This document shows positions 8,667 to 17,161 of a stretch of DNA of 64,000 bases, in pieces. Within the stretch, counting starts at the first letter, position 1. Each line of letters begins with the position of its first letter. Position numbers and translations under genes: made by a program. Below the pieces are notes generated by a model, which made no database searches, was not told the DNA's origin, and saw only the letters and a program-made list of their open reading frames with translations. This stretch comes from Erwinia sorbitola (GTDB lineage: Bacteria > Pseudomonadota > Gammaproteobacteria > Enterobacterales > Enterobacteriaceae). The DNA lies in contig NZ_CP046509.1 of the NCBI RefSeq assembly GCF_009738185.1, forward strand, positions 2,731,501-2,795,500, read 5' to 3'.

Positions 8667-9802
8667 CAGAATACCTTCCTGCCCTGCGCCCAGACGCCGG
8701 AGACATAGACCTGGTCACGATGCTGGCGCACCAGCACCAGATCGGCGCGTTTCCCCTCGTCAATCACGCCGCGATCGTCAAGACCAATGGCGCGGGCGGG
8801 GTTACGTGTTACCAGCGCCACCGCCGCAGGTAATGTCATGCTGTTACGATCGTCAGCGGCAAGGCGGAAAGCCGCGTCCAGCAGGCTGGCAGGGTAGTAA
8901 TCCGAAGATAGAATATCCAGCAGGCCAAGCTGTGCCAGTTCGCTGGCGGCGACGTTGCCGGAGTGCGAACCGCCGCGCACGATATTTGGTGCGCCCATCA
9001 GCACCTGCAAACCCATCTCGCGTGAGGCATATGCCGCATCTTCGGTGGTGGGAAATTCGGCGATAACGCTGCCTACTGCTTTTGACTCCACCACATGCTC
9101 ACAGGTGGCGTCATCATGGCTGGCAAGCGGGATATGATACTGTCGGCACCAGGCGGAGATCGCCTCGCGGTTTGGCGCTGACCAGCGTGCGGCAAGGCGC
9201 AGCTGATCGGCCTGATACTCATCAAGCTGCCGATCGCTGAGTTGATATTTGCCGCCAAAATAGGTGCGCCATGCCGCCAGCGACACGTACTGACGCTGGC
9301 CGGGTGAGTGATCCATCAGCGATACCAGCGACAGCGCCGGGTTACACATCAGCTGCTCAAACAGCGGCAGCGTGGAATCGTGGGGCAGTTCACAGCGCAG
9401 ATGCAGCCGATGCTCGGCGCGGTTCAGACCGTGCTTATGCGCATGGCGAATGGCATCGATCATCTTATTGAGATTCTCCATGCGGTGGCCGCCGTCGCGC
9501 ACATCGCCCACGCCAATCGCGTCCAGCACCGTGGTGATACCGCTGGCGATAATCAACGCATCATGGCTGCTCATCGCCGAGTGTGCGGGCCAGTCCACCT
9601 TAGGGCGCGGGGTAAAAAACTTATCCAGATTATCAGTATGCAGCTCCACCATACCGGGCATCAGCCAGCCGCCCTCGCCGTCAATGGCCGACGGCAGCTG
9701 GCTTTGCGTATCGGAAAAAGCGCGGATCACGCCGTTTTCGCAGGCCAGCGATCCTGCAACCACTTCATTTTCCAGGATCAGTTTTACGTTGTTGATGATC
9801 AT
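8666..9802 (-). CDS. phnM: Alpha-D-ribose 1-methylphosphonate 5-triphosphate diphosphatase PhnM
   Basis: 378 residues from ATG 9802, the same length as the E. coli enzyme. It is an amidohydrolase: the N-terminal PGMVELHTDNLDK carries the first metal-binding motif, with later HDDAT and SDYYPASLLDA segments. It removes pyrophosphate from ribosyl-alkylphosphonate triphosphate to give the substrate of PhnJ. A frame-extended start at 9811 is less likely. It overlaps phnL by 4 bases and phnN by 1 base. Confidence 0.94.
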   Translation of the reverse strand: MIINNVKLILENEVVAGSLACENGVIRAFSDTQSQLPSAIDGEGGWLMPGMVELHTDNLDKFFTPRPKVDWPAHSAMSSHDALIIASGITTVLDAIGVGDVRDGGHRMENLNKMIDAIRHAHKHGLNRAEHRLHLRCELPHDSTLPLFEQLMCNPALSLVSLMDHSPGQRQYVSLAAWRTYFGGKYQLSDRQLDEYQADQLRLAARWSAPNREAISAWCRQYHIPLASHDDATCEHVVESKAVGSVIAEFPTTEDAAYASREMGLQVLMGAPNIVRGGSHSGNVAASELAQLGLLDILSSDYYPASLLDAAFRLAADDRNSMTLPAAVALVTRNPARAIGLDDRGVIDEGKRADLVLVRQHRDQVYVSGVWAQGRKVF

Positions 9803-10503
9803 TCGGCGCACTCCAGAGCAACAGGTTGCATCACATGCAGGCGGTCAGCGATCCGATCGCGCACCGCGTTATCATGAAAAATACCGACTATGGCCGCACC
9901 GCGCTGGCGAGCTTCCTCAATCAGCGTAACCACGGCGGCGCTGTTGGCAGCATCAAGGGAGGCGGTTGGCTCATCCAGCAGCAGAATCGGCGAGTCAGCA
10001 ATAAAACCACGGGCAATATTGACCCGCTGCTGCTCACCGCCGGAAAAGGTGGACGGTGCCAGCGCCCAAAGTCGCGATGGCACGTTGAGGCGACTGAGCA
10101 GCGCTCTGGCACGCTCTTCGCTCTCGTCTCGCGCTACGCCACGCTCCAGCAGCGGCTGCATCACCACTTCCAGCGTCGAGATACGCGGGATCACACGCAG
10201 AAACTGGCTGACCCAGCCGATGGTTTCGCGGCGAATGCTGAGGATCTGCCGCGCCGGAGCGCTCACCAGATCCACCCACTGCTGCTGATGCTCAACCCAG
10301 ATATGGCCGCTGTCCGGCAGATAATTGGCATACAGCGAGCGCAGCAGCGTGGATTTTCCACTGCCCGAATGGCCATGGAGCACTACGCACTCCCCCGCGG
10401 CCACCTGCAACGAAGCGTTGCGCAGTACCGGCAGCTCCGCGCCGTGCTGGTTATGCATCACAAAGGTTTTTGACAGATTTTCGACGCGCAGTTTCAGGTT
10501 CAT
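9799..10503 (-). CDS. phnL: C-P lyase complex ABC-type subunit PhnL
   Basis: 234-residue ABC-type ATP-binding protein without a membrane partner. Walker A is HGHSGSGKST, the signature is FSGGEQQRVNIARG, and Walker B is PILLLDEPTASLD. PhnL joins PhnK on the C-P lyase core complex rather than in transport. The start is placed at ATG 10503 (MNLKLRVENLSKTF), matching the family N-terminus; an 11-residue upstream extension is open but atypical. It overlaps phnM by 4 bases and lies 84 bp after phnK. Confidence 0.93.
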   Translation of the reverse strand: MNLKLRVENLSKTFVMHNQHGAELPVLRNASLQVAAGECVVLHGHSGSGKSTLLRSLYANYLPDSGHIWVEHQQQWVDLVSAPARQILSIRRETIGWVSQFLRVIPRISTLEVVMQPLLERGVARDESEERARALLSRLNVPSRLWALAPSTFSGGEQQRVNIARGFIADSPILLLDEPTASLDAANSAAVVTLIEEARQRGAAIVGIFHDNAVRDRIADRLHVMQPVALECAE

Positions 10504-10587
10504 AAGCTCTCTGATTTTTTGGGGCGTTATTGTCACTGTTAGTTTGAGCGCTGCCCGGGGCGAACATGAAAAACAGCCCCGAGCGGA

Positions 10588-11349
10588 TTAACTCAGCACT
10601 GATGAAACCAGCAATTGGGTGTAAGGATGATGCGGGTCATCCAGCACGCGATCGGTCAGACCGCTCTCCACCACTACGCCCTCTTTCATCACCAGCAGCC
10701 GGTGCGCCAGCAGACGCGCCACGCCGAGATCGTGGGTCACGATAACCACCGCCAGATTGAGATCGCGCACCAGGCTGCGCAGCAGATCGAGCAGCCGCGC
10801 CTGCACAGATACATCCAGCCCGCCGGTAGGTTCATCCATAAATACCAGCGTTGGATGCGTCACCAGATTGCGGGCAATTTGCAGGCGCTGCTGCATACCG
10901 CCCGAGAAGGTTCCCGGCAGATCGTCAATGCGCGATAGCGGGATCTCCACATCCTGTAGCCACTTACCGGCGGTTGCGCGGATCTCTCCGTAGTGACGCT
11001 GGCCTACCGCCATCAGGCGCTCGCCGATATTGCCCCCGGCAGAGACCTGAGCCCGCAGGCCATCCATCGGATACTGATGCACCACGCCCCATTCGGTACG
11101 CAGCAGGCGGCGGCGTTCACTTTCACTTAATGCATAGAGATCCTGCCCCTGATAAATAATTTCACCCTGTTGCGCAGCGAGCCGCGCAGAGATCGACTTC
11201 AGCAACGTGGTCTTCCCCGAACCGGATTCGCCAACAATGCCCAGCACTTCCCCCGGATAGAGTTCAAATGAGACATCACTAAACCCTTTCCCCGGCGCAT
11301 AAAGATGCGTTAACTGATTGACCGCCAGCAGCGGTGTTTCGCGCGTCAT
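10588..11349 (-). CDS. phnK: C-P lyase complex ABC-type subunit PhnK
   Basis: 253 residues. Walker A GESGSGKTT, signature FSGGMQQRLQIARNL and Walker B LVFMDEPTGGLD are intact, and the insertions resemble those of dipeptide-type ATPases as in other PhnK proteins. PhnK docks on the PhnG-H-I-J core and couples ATP hydrolysis to C-P bond cleavage. Its start overlaps the end of phnJ by 4 bases. Confidence 0.93.
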   Translation of the reverse strand: MTRETPLLAVNQLTHLYAPGKGFSDVSFELYPGEVLGIVGESGSGKTTLLKSISARLAAQQGEIIYQGQDLYALSESERRRLLRTEWGVVHQYPMDGLRAQVSAGGNIGERLMAVGQRHYGEIRATAGKWLQDVEIPLSRIDDLPGTFSGGMQQRLQIARNLVTHPTLVFMDEPTGGLDVSVQARLLDLLRSLVRDLNLAVVIVTHDLGVARLLAHRLLVMKEGVVVESGLTDRVLDDPHHPYTQLLVSSVLS

Positions 11350-12188
11350 GATGGATTCTCTTGTTGCTGATGGCAGTAATCGGTATCGGAGCAGACAAAC
11401 AGGCGTGTGCCCTGGTCATCCAGCACCACTTCATCGAGATAGCTGTCGCGCGAACCGCACAGAGCGCAGGGTTCATCCCACTGCTGCACGGTAAACGGAT
11501 GGTCGTCGAAATCGAGGCTTTCCACTTTAGTATAGGGCGGCAGCGCGTAGATACGCTTCTCGCGCCCGGCACCAAACAGCTGAAGCGCCGGCATCATATC
11601 CATTTTCGGATTGTCGAATTTCGGGATAGGCGACGGATCCATGACGTAGCGATCGTTGACTCTGACCGGATAAGCGTAAGTGGTAGCGATATGACCATAC
11701 CGGGCGATATCTTCATACAGTTTCACCTGCATGATGCCGTACTCCTCCAGCGCGTGCATGGTGCGGGTTTCTGTTTCGCGCGGTTCGATAAAGCGCAGCG
11801 GCTCCGGGATCGGTACCTGATAAATCAGGATCTGATCTTCAGTCAGCGGCGTTTCAGGAATGCGGTGGCGCGTCTGGATCAGCGTGGCATCCACGGTACG
11901 TTCGGTGGTAGCAGCTCCGCTGACGCGCTGGAAGAAGCGACGAATAGAGACAGCATTGGTGGTGTCATCTGCTCCCTGGTCGATCACCTTCAGCACGTCA
12001 TGTTCACCAATAACGCTGGCGGTAAGCTGAATGCCCCCGGTGCCCCAGCCGTAGGGCATTGGCATTTCACGTCCGCCGAACGGCACCTGATATCCGGGGA
12101 TCGCTACCGCCTTGAGGATGGCGCGGCGAATGGTGCGTTTACTCTGTTCATCCAGATAACCGGGGTTATAACCGCTCAGTTCAGTCAC
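11346..12188 (-). CDS. phnJ: C-P lyase catalytic subunit PhnJ
   Basis: 280 residues. PhnJ is the radical-SAM enzyme that breaks the carbon-phosphorus bond of ribosyl-1-phosphonate 5-phosphate. The four key cysteines are present: C241 and C244 in EPCALCGS, then C266 and C272 in FVCSDTDYC. This agrees with the iron-sulfur ligands and catalytic cysteine of the E. coli enzyme, and Gly32, the radical glycine, is also conserved. The start overlaps the phnI end by 8 bases. The enzyme therefore looks fully functional. Confidence 0.96.
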   Translation of the reverse strand: MTELSGYNPGYLDEQSKRTIRRAILKAVAIPGYQVPFGGREMPMPYGWGTGGIQLTASVIGEHDVLKVIDQGADDTTNAVSIRRFFQRVSGAATTERTVDATLIQTRHRIPETPLTEDQILIYQVPIPEPLRFIEPRETETRTMHALEEYGIMQVKLYEDIARYGHIATTYAYPVRVNDRYVMDPSPIPKFDNPKMDMMPALQLFGAGREKRIYALPPYTKVESLDFDDHPFTVQQWDEPCALCGSRDSYLDEVVLDDQGTRLFVCSDTDYCHQQQENPS

Positions 12189-13257
12189 GGTGCTTCTCCT
12201 GATATTCAGCCCGCAGGCGTTTCAGCAGCTCCAGTTCGGCCTGGAAATCGACGTAATGCGGCAGTTTCAGATGGGAGACAAACCCGGCAGCTTCGACGTT
12301 ATCCGCGTGTGAGAGTACAAATTCTTCATCCTGCGCCGGGCTGGTAATGCGTTCTCCGTGTTCGTCGGTTTGCAGGGCGCGATCCACCAGCGCCATGGCC
12401 ATCGCTTTGCGTTCAGCGCGACCAAATACCAGCCCGTAGCCACGGGTAAAATGCGGGGCGCTATCGGCGGGAGTGGTAAAGCCGTTCACCATTTCACATT
12501 CGGTCAGCATCACTTCGCCAATGGAAAGCGCGAAGCCCAGCTCTTCGGGCACAATCTCTACGGTGACCAATCCGGTACGTATCTCACCGGCGAAGGGGTG
12601 GGTACGACCGTAGCCGCGCTGGGTGGAGTAGCCCAGCGCCAGTAAATAACCTTCATCACCGCGCACCAGCTGTTGCAGCCGTGCGGAGCGCGGCATAGGG
12701 TAGGAAGGCGCATCGCGGGTGATATCCAGCGGCTCGCTGCCGTCGTCTTCTTCGCGCCGCGCCAGTCCTTCGCGCGTCATCAGATCAAACATATGCGGGC
12801 ACTCTGCCGCCAGCGGCTGTTCCGCACGCGGGGTAAGCGGGGTTTTGCCTTCGGCCAGCAGGGTAAAATCAAGCAGACGATGGGTGTAATCACAGGTCGG
12901 CCCCAGCAGCTGCCCGCCAGGCAGATCTTTGTAAACCGCCGAAATACGCCGCTCCAGGCGCATCGTTGCGGTGTCCAGCGGCAGGCTGTCTGCCAGCCTT
13001 GGCAGCGTGGTGCGGTAGGCGCGCAGCAGGAAAATAGCCTCCACCAAATCACCGCTGGCCTGCTTGATGGCCAGCGCCGCCAGCTCGCGGTCGTGAATAC
13101 CACCTTCGGTCATCACGCGATCTACGGCCAGGCCGAGCTGCTGGTCAATCTGGGAGCAGTTCAGATCCGGCTGGCTGGCATCACCCCGGCGCAGGCTCTC
13201 CTGTAGCTGATGGGCGGCGGCTATCGCCTTCTCGCCCCCTTTCACCGCAACATACAT
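12181..13257 (-). CDS. phnI: C-P lyase core subunit PhnI
   Basis: 358 residues starting MYVAVKGGEKAI, the invariant PhnI beginning; the frame extends two codons further upstream, but ATG 13257 is preferred. PhnI is the nucleosidase-type subunit that, with PhnG, H and L, transfers the phosphonate to the ribose of ATP. Conserved blocks such as GYSTQRGYGRTHPF and ADNVEAAGFVSHLKLPHYVDF are present. It overlaps phnH by one base and phnJ by 8 bases. Confidence 0.95.
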   Translation of the reverse strand: MYVAVKGGEKAIAAAHQLQESLRRGDASQPDLNCSQIDQQLGLAVDRVMTEGGIHDRELAALAIKQASGDLVEAIFLLRAYRTTLPRLADSLPLDTATMRLERRISAVYKDLPGGQLLGPTCDYTHRLLDFTLLAEGKTPLTPRAEQPLAAECPHMFDLMTREGLARREEDDGSEPLDITRDAPSYPMPRSARLQQLVRGDEGYLLALGYSTQRGYGRTHPFAGEIRTGLVTVEIVPEELGFALSIGEVMLTECEMVNGFTTPADSAPHFTRGYGLVFGRAERKAMAMALVDRALQTDEHGERITSPAQDEEFVLSHADNVEAAGFVSHLKLPHYVDFQAELELLKRLRAEYQEKHRD

Positions 13258-13832
13258 CAGCAAACCTCCACGTCGGTGCTGCGCGGCAGCGCCATCATGT
13301 TTTCACCGCAGGTGAAGATCAGATCAATACCCTGCGGGAAGCGGTGGTTGCGATCGCGCAGGTAGCTCAGAACGCTTTCCGGTAGCTGCGGCGCAATGGC
13401 CCTACGCTCCTGTAACCCGGGGCCACGCAGGCGCAGGGTAAGGCCGCCGCTCAGGGCCGGAACATCAATAATCAGGGTACTGCTCTTCTCCGGAGAGAGA
13501 TTATCGCCCGGAGAAAAGCGGTCGATGCTGGTAGCCGATTTGGCATGCATCAGGGCAAAGGGTGCTTCGGTGCTGTCGGTGATCGGCGCGCCGGTGTGGA
13601 AACGCAGATTGCTCAACAGTGCGTCATCGCGCAGCGCATCATCAATCCACAGCGGGGTTTCACGATCCACCAGCGTCATCATCACCGCCGTTGCAGCGCA
13701 GGACGCCTTTCCCCAGGCGGGCAGCGACGGCAGTGATACCATCACGCCGGGTTCACTCATCGCTTTAAGAATACGGCGGAAGGCGCGCTGCGCATCAGCA
13801 ACGGGATGGCTAAAACTGGCCAGTAGGGTCAT
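13257..13832 (-). CDS. phnH: C-P lyase core subunit PhnH
   Basis: 191 residues, near the normal PhnH length. The N-terminus contains VADAQRAFRRILKAMSEPG, a hallmark of the family. PhnH is a structural member of the PhnGHIJ core with a PLP-transferase-like fold but no PLP site. The start overlaps phnG's stop by 4 bases and the end overlaps phnI by one base, so the core genes are tightly coupled. Confidence 0.94.
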   Translation of the reverse strand: MTLLASFSHPVADAQRAFRRILKAMSEPGVMVSLPSLPAWGKASCAATAVMMTLVDRETPLWIDDALRDDALLSNLRFHTGAPITDSTEAPFALMHAKSATSIDRFSPGDNLSPEKSSTLIIDVPALSGGLTLRLRGPGLQERRAIAPQLPESVLSYLRDRNHRFPQGIDLIFTCGENMMALPRSTDVEVC

Positions 13833-14272
13833 GCGTTATCTCCGCGAACGAGGGTAAAGAAGTCGACCTTGCTGCTGGCCACTTCGCGTGAACGCAGCGC
13901 CTGCTGTTCTGCACGCAGGGCCGCCAGGGGGGCGATAATCTGTTGATGTAAATGCTGTGAGCTGTCGTCCTGTAACAGGGCGTCAAGCAGCGCACAACGT
14001 TCAGCGTGGGCTTTGTCGCGCCCGAGAATATAGCTGTAGCCGCAGGTGCCGTTTGCCATACGCACCACGGCGCGGGTCACGGTGGTATCGCCGAGAATAA
14101 AGCGGCGTCCGGTGCCTCCCATGCGCGCCTGCAATCGGGTCAGACCGGTTTCCGGGGCGCGCAGCAGCTGGTAATCGGTGGGCAGATTAGCGGGCCAGTG
14201 CGCCAGTAGCTGCTGCGGCTGACTGTGTGCCAGCACTGAAAGCCAGTGCTGACGTGCCTTATGTGCTTCCAT
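13829..14272 (-). CDS. phnG: C-P lyase core subunit PhnG
   Basis: 147 residues. Family features include RQHWLSVLAHSQPQQL near the N-terminus, MGGTGRRFILGDTTVTRA, and GYSYILGRDKAHAE in the middle. PhnG with PhnH and PhnI forms the part of the complex that attaches phosphonate to nucleotide ribose. It begins directly after the phnF stop codon and overlaps phnH by 4 bases. Confidence 0.94.
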   Translation of the reverse strand: MEAHKARQHWLSVLAHSQPQQLLAHWPANLPTDYQLLRAPETGLTRLQARMGGTGRRFILGDTTVTRAVVRMANGTCGYSYILGRDKAHAERCALLDALLQDDSSQHLHQQIIAPLAALRAEQQALRSREVASSKVDFFTLVRGDNA

Positions 14273-14992
14273 TTAGTGCTCCAGCGTCAGTTCAATCATA
14301 TCGGCACGCGTCAGGCTGACGGAGTACTCCGCCGTCCTTCCGCTGTCGGTACAGGTATTCAGGGTGCGCACGCAGAGCAGCGGCGCATGCAGGGATACCT
14401 CCAGCAGGCCGCTCTCTTTGGCCTGCGCACGGCGGGCGGTGATTCGGGTCTGTTTACGCGTCAGACCGCTGGTGAGTTGCAGGCGGATAAAGTCATGCAG
14501 CGAGCCGCTGCTGAACTGCTGTAGCTGGGGCCACCAGGTGAGATCCGGCAGGTAATGGTTGATCACGCAGACCGGCACGCCGTTCACCCGACGCAGGGTG
14601 CGCAGATGGATAACCGTGTCGCCTTCGTTGCCGCCCAGCGCCGCTGCCACTTCGGCATTGCAAGGGCGCAGCACGGCCAGCAGACGTTCACTGGTGGGAT
14701 GACTTCCCTGTTCCAGCAGGTTCTGGCTGAAGCGAGCCTGGGAGTGAAGCGGATAGTTATAGGGGCGCATCAGCACCAGGATGCCAACGCCCTGACGCCG
14801 CTGTACCAGCCCTTTATCCACCAGTTCATCTACCGCACGGCGCAGGGTATGGCGGTTAACGGCATAGTGCGCTGCCAGCTGTTTTTCTGAGGGCAGATAT
14901 TCGCCGCAGCGATAGCGGCTGCGCAGCTCATCCTCCAGCTGGGCGGCGATAGCCTGATACAGAGTGGTCGGATGTCTGGATAAGTTAAGCAT
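14273..14992 (-). CDS. phnF: GntR/HutC-family regulator PhnF
   Basis: 239 residues. Residues about 8-75 form the GntR winged helix (LPSEKQLAAHYAVNRHTLRRAVDELVDKGLVQRRQGVGI). The rest is a UTRA effector domain of the HutC subfamily. PhnF is the usual first gene of the C-P lyase operon and a likely autorepressor of phnF-N. A single PhoB half-site-like GTGACAG lies upstream at 15079-15085, but I see no convincing full Pho box there. Confidence 0.93.
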   Translation of the reverse strand: MLNLSRHPTTLYQAIAAQLEDELRSRYRCGEYLPSEKQLAAHYAVNRHTLRRAVDELVDKGLVQRRQGVGILVLMRPYNYPLHSQARFSQNLLEQGSHPTSERLLAVLRPCNAEVAAALGGNEGDTVIHLRTLRRVNGVPVCVINHYLPDLTWWPQLQQFSSGSLHDFIRLQLTSGLTRKQTRITARRAQAKESGLLEVSLHAPLLCVRTLNTCTDSGRTAEYSVSLTRADMIELTLEH

Positions 14993-15100
14993 ACAAAAAT
15001 CTCCACATAGCCGTTCCGGTTAGCGGGGAAATTTGTCTTACTGCCCCACCAGATTGCTTACTAAAATGCCGGTGTTGTGTGACAGGCGGGTTAACGTCTT

Positions 15101-15134
15101 ATGAAGGTTTTTAAAACATGAAGGTTTTTAAAAT
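15101..15134 (+). repeat. 17-bp tandem duplication next to the LuxR gene start
   Basis: The unit ATGAAGGTTTTTAAAAC (15101-15117) is followed at once by a second copy differing only at its last base. Both copies begin with ATG but are in different frames because the unit is 17 bases long. It lies between divergent phnF and the LuxR-type gene. Confidence 0.85.
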
Positions 15135-15189
15135 CTGCCGGGAGTGTGTCAGGATAGGCCGCAGAGCACCCTGCCAGCCGGAGAGAAAA

Positions 15190-15867
15190 GTGGATCATAT
15201 CAGCGAAAGCGCAATTATTGCCCAGGCGGGTGATGTCCTCCGCCAGCGCCTTGCCCCGTTGGGCGAGATTGATTTTCTTTATCTGCGCCAGAATAAACTC
15301 GCTCCGTGCGAGGCGCTGGTGGTTACCAGCCATTCGCAGGAGTGGAGGCAGGATTATCACCAGCGCCGCCGTTATCTTAAAGATCCGGTGGTGCTGGCTG
15401 CCCGCCAGCGCGTCTCACCGTTTAACTGGCAGGATTGCTCGCGCCCCAACGCCGGGCTGTGTGAGGCGGGCAGCCAGTGTCAGCGTGTGAAGGGATATAC
15501 CTTTGCGGTACACGACCCGCAGCAGCAGATGTCGCTGTTAAGTATTATTCGTCGCCACGATAATCTGACGTTTTCTCAGGATGTGATCCCCCGCCTTGCA
15601 GATCTGCAAATGCTGCTGGTCGCCCTGCATGAAAAGACCGTTATCCTGCGCGATGACGTCCCGGCACTGTCGGCACGTGAGCAGGAAGTGTTGCTGTGGA
15701 GCAGCCGTGGTAAAACCTACGGTGAAGTTGCCGTCATTCTCGGTATCCAGCTCAGTACCGTAAAGTTTCATATCGCCAACGCTACCCGTAAGCTGGGTGT
15801 CAGCAATGGTAAACACGCTATACGCCGGGCGCTGGAGCTAAACTATTTGCCCTCCTCCCTCTACTAA
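15190..15867 (+). CDS. LuxR-family regulator with autoinducer-binding-type N-terminus
   Basis: About 225 residues from GTG 15190. The C-terminal 65 residues are a LuxR-type HTH: ALSAREQEVLLWSSRGKTYGEVAVILGIQ and TVKFHIANATRKLGV. The N-terminal part (WRQDYHQRRRYLKDPVV, then FNWQD) resembles acyl-homoserine-lactone binding domains. No luxI synthase is in the window, so it would be a solo receptor. The frame opens at ATG 15118, but the first 24 residues are cysteine- and arginine-rich and unlike the family; GTG 15190 has GGAGAG just upstream. The start is uncertain. Confidence 0.75.
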   Translation: MDHISESAIIAQAGDVLRQRLAPLGEIDFLYLRQNKLAPCEALVVTSHSQEWRQDYHQRRRYLKDPVVLAARQRVSPFNWQDCSRPNAGLCEAGSQCQRVKGYTFAVHDPQQQMSLLSIIRRHDNLTFSQDVIPRLADLQMLLVALHEKTVILRDDVPALSAREQEVLLWSSRGKTYGEVAVILGIQLSTVKFHIANATRKLGVSNGKHAIRRALELNYLPSSLY

Positions 15868-15934
15868 AGGCTAGCTGGACGCCCTCACCTCAATCTTTAC
15901 ACTTAACTTCTCTTATCCCAAGTCAGGAAACGTT

Positions 15935-17116
15935 ATGTCGTCGTCTCCCGCCCGTCTCCCCGCCGCTGTGTATGCGCTGGGGTTTGGTGTTTTTGCGCTG
16001 GTTACCAGCGAATTTCAGGTCGCCGCCCTGATGAATATCATGACCGCCGATCTCCATATCACGCTGCCGATGACCGGCTATCTGATTACCGTGTATGCGC
16101 TGGCGATGGCTATTGGTGGCCCGCTGCTCGCCCTGCTGCTGCTCAGGCATCCGCCGCGCCGCAGTCTGATTATTCTGCTGGTGCTGTTTATTGCCAGCCA
16201 GGCATCAGGGGCCGTTGCTGGCAGCTATCTGCCGCTGATTATCGCCCGCATTCTTACCGGGGCAGTGGCCGGAGCCTTTATTGGCTGTGCAGTCAGCACC
16301 GGCGTGAAGCTGGTGCCCGGGCAGCAGACTTCCGCGGCGATTACCGTGGTGCTTGGGGGCCTGATGATTGGTACGGTGATTGGCCTGCCGCTGGCAAGTT
16401 TTATCGGTAATCTGGCGGGCTGGCGTATCAGTTTCTGGTCGGTGGTGGTGATTAGCCTGCTGGCGCTGTGGCTGACGCACAAAACGCTGCCCTCCTCTAT
16501 GGAGCCAGACCGCATCAATCTGGCCGATGAGCTGCGGGCGCTAAAAAATCTGACGCTTTGGCGCGCCTACACCACCAGCCTGCTGATTATTGGCGCCACC
16601 TTTGCGGGGTTTAGCTACTTTACGCCGATTCTGACTGCTCAAACCGGCTTTAGCAGCGGCCAGGTAACCGGGCTGCTGCTGGTGTATGGCATGGCCACGG
16701 TGCTCGGCAATGCGGTAGTGGGTCGTCTGGCTGCGCGCTTTTCGCTGCCGGTGATTGCCTGCGGCCTGCTGGCGCTGGCCGTTTTTTTTGTACTGTTTGC
16801 CCGCTTTATTCAGCAACCTTCGGTAGCCATAGCGTCAGTAATTGGCGTTGGCCTGTTTGGCGTAACAATGAACCCGGCGATGGTGACCCGCGTGATGGCA
16901 GCCGCCGGAAATCGTCAGCTGGTTAATACGCTGCATACTTCAATGGTCACATTCGGGCTGATGCTGGGATCGCTGCTGGGGGGGTTAAGTATTGAGTATG
17001 GTTTCGGCCTCAGCGCCCCGCTGTGGATTGGCGCAGGTATGGCGCTGTGCGGGCTGCTGACGCTGATTCCTGATATGAAAACAGCGCAACCCGGGGTATG
17101 CCGGGAGGTATCCTGA
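15935..17116 (+). CDS. MFS transporter (AraJ/YdhP-type DHA1 family)
   Basis: 393 residues with about 12 hydrophobic segments. The start (VYALGFGVFALVTSEFQVAALMNIM) and the loop LITVYALAMAIGGPL are typical of the DHA1 drug/sugar efflux branch. It is an inner-membrane, proton-driven exporter of unknown substrate. It follows the LuxR gene by 68 bp in the same direction and may be its target. It converges on pepT across a strong hairpin. Confidence 0.85.
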   Translation: MSSSPARLPAAVYALGFGVFALVTSEFQVAALMNIMTADLHITLPMTGYLITVYALAMAIGGPLLALLLLRHPPRRSLIILLVLFIASQASGAVAGSYLPLIIARILTGAVAGAFIGCAVSTGVKLVPGQQTSAAITVVLGGLMIGTVIGLPLASFIGNLAGWRISFWSVVVISLLALWLTHKTLPSSMEPDRINLADELRALKNLTLWRAYTTSLLIIGATFAGFSYFTPILTAQTGFSSGQVTGLLLVYGMATVLGNAVVGRLAARFSLPVIACGLLALAVFFVLFARFIQQPSVAIASVIGVGLFGVTMNPAMVTRVMAAAGNRQLVNTLHTSMVTFGLMLGSLLGGLSIEYGFGLSAPLWIGAGMALCGLLTLIPDMKTAQPGVCREVS

Positions 17117-17125
17117 TAAAGTCCG

Positions 17126-17158
17126 GGGCTGACCACCGCTGTCGGTCAGCCCGCGATT
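17126..17158. terminator. Bidirectional terminator between the MFS gene and pepT
   Basis: GGGCTGACC (17126-17134) pairs with GGTCAGCCC (17144-17152), a 9-bp perfect stem in the 45-bp gap between two convergent genes. The flanking T-tracts are weak. Confidence 0.65.
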
Positions 17159-17161
17159 TAC

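Noticed and set aside
11361..12347. 328-codon plus-strand frame across phnJ
   Set aside because: Antisense shadow of phnJ and phnI. Translation is not protein-like.
15061..15117. Pho box upstream of phnF
   Set aside because: Only one GTGACAG half-site fits; the flanking 11-bp positions do not match the consensus.
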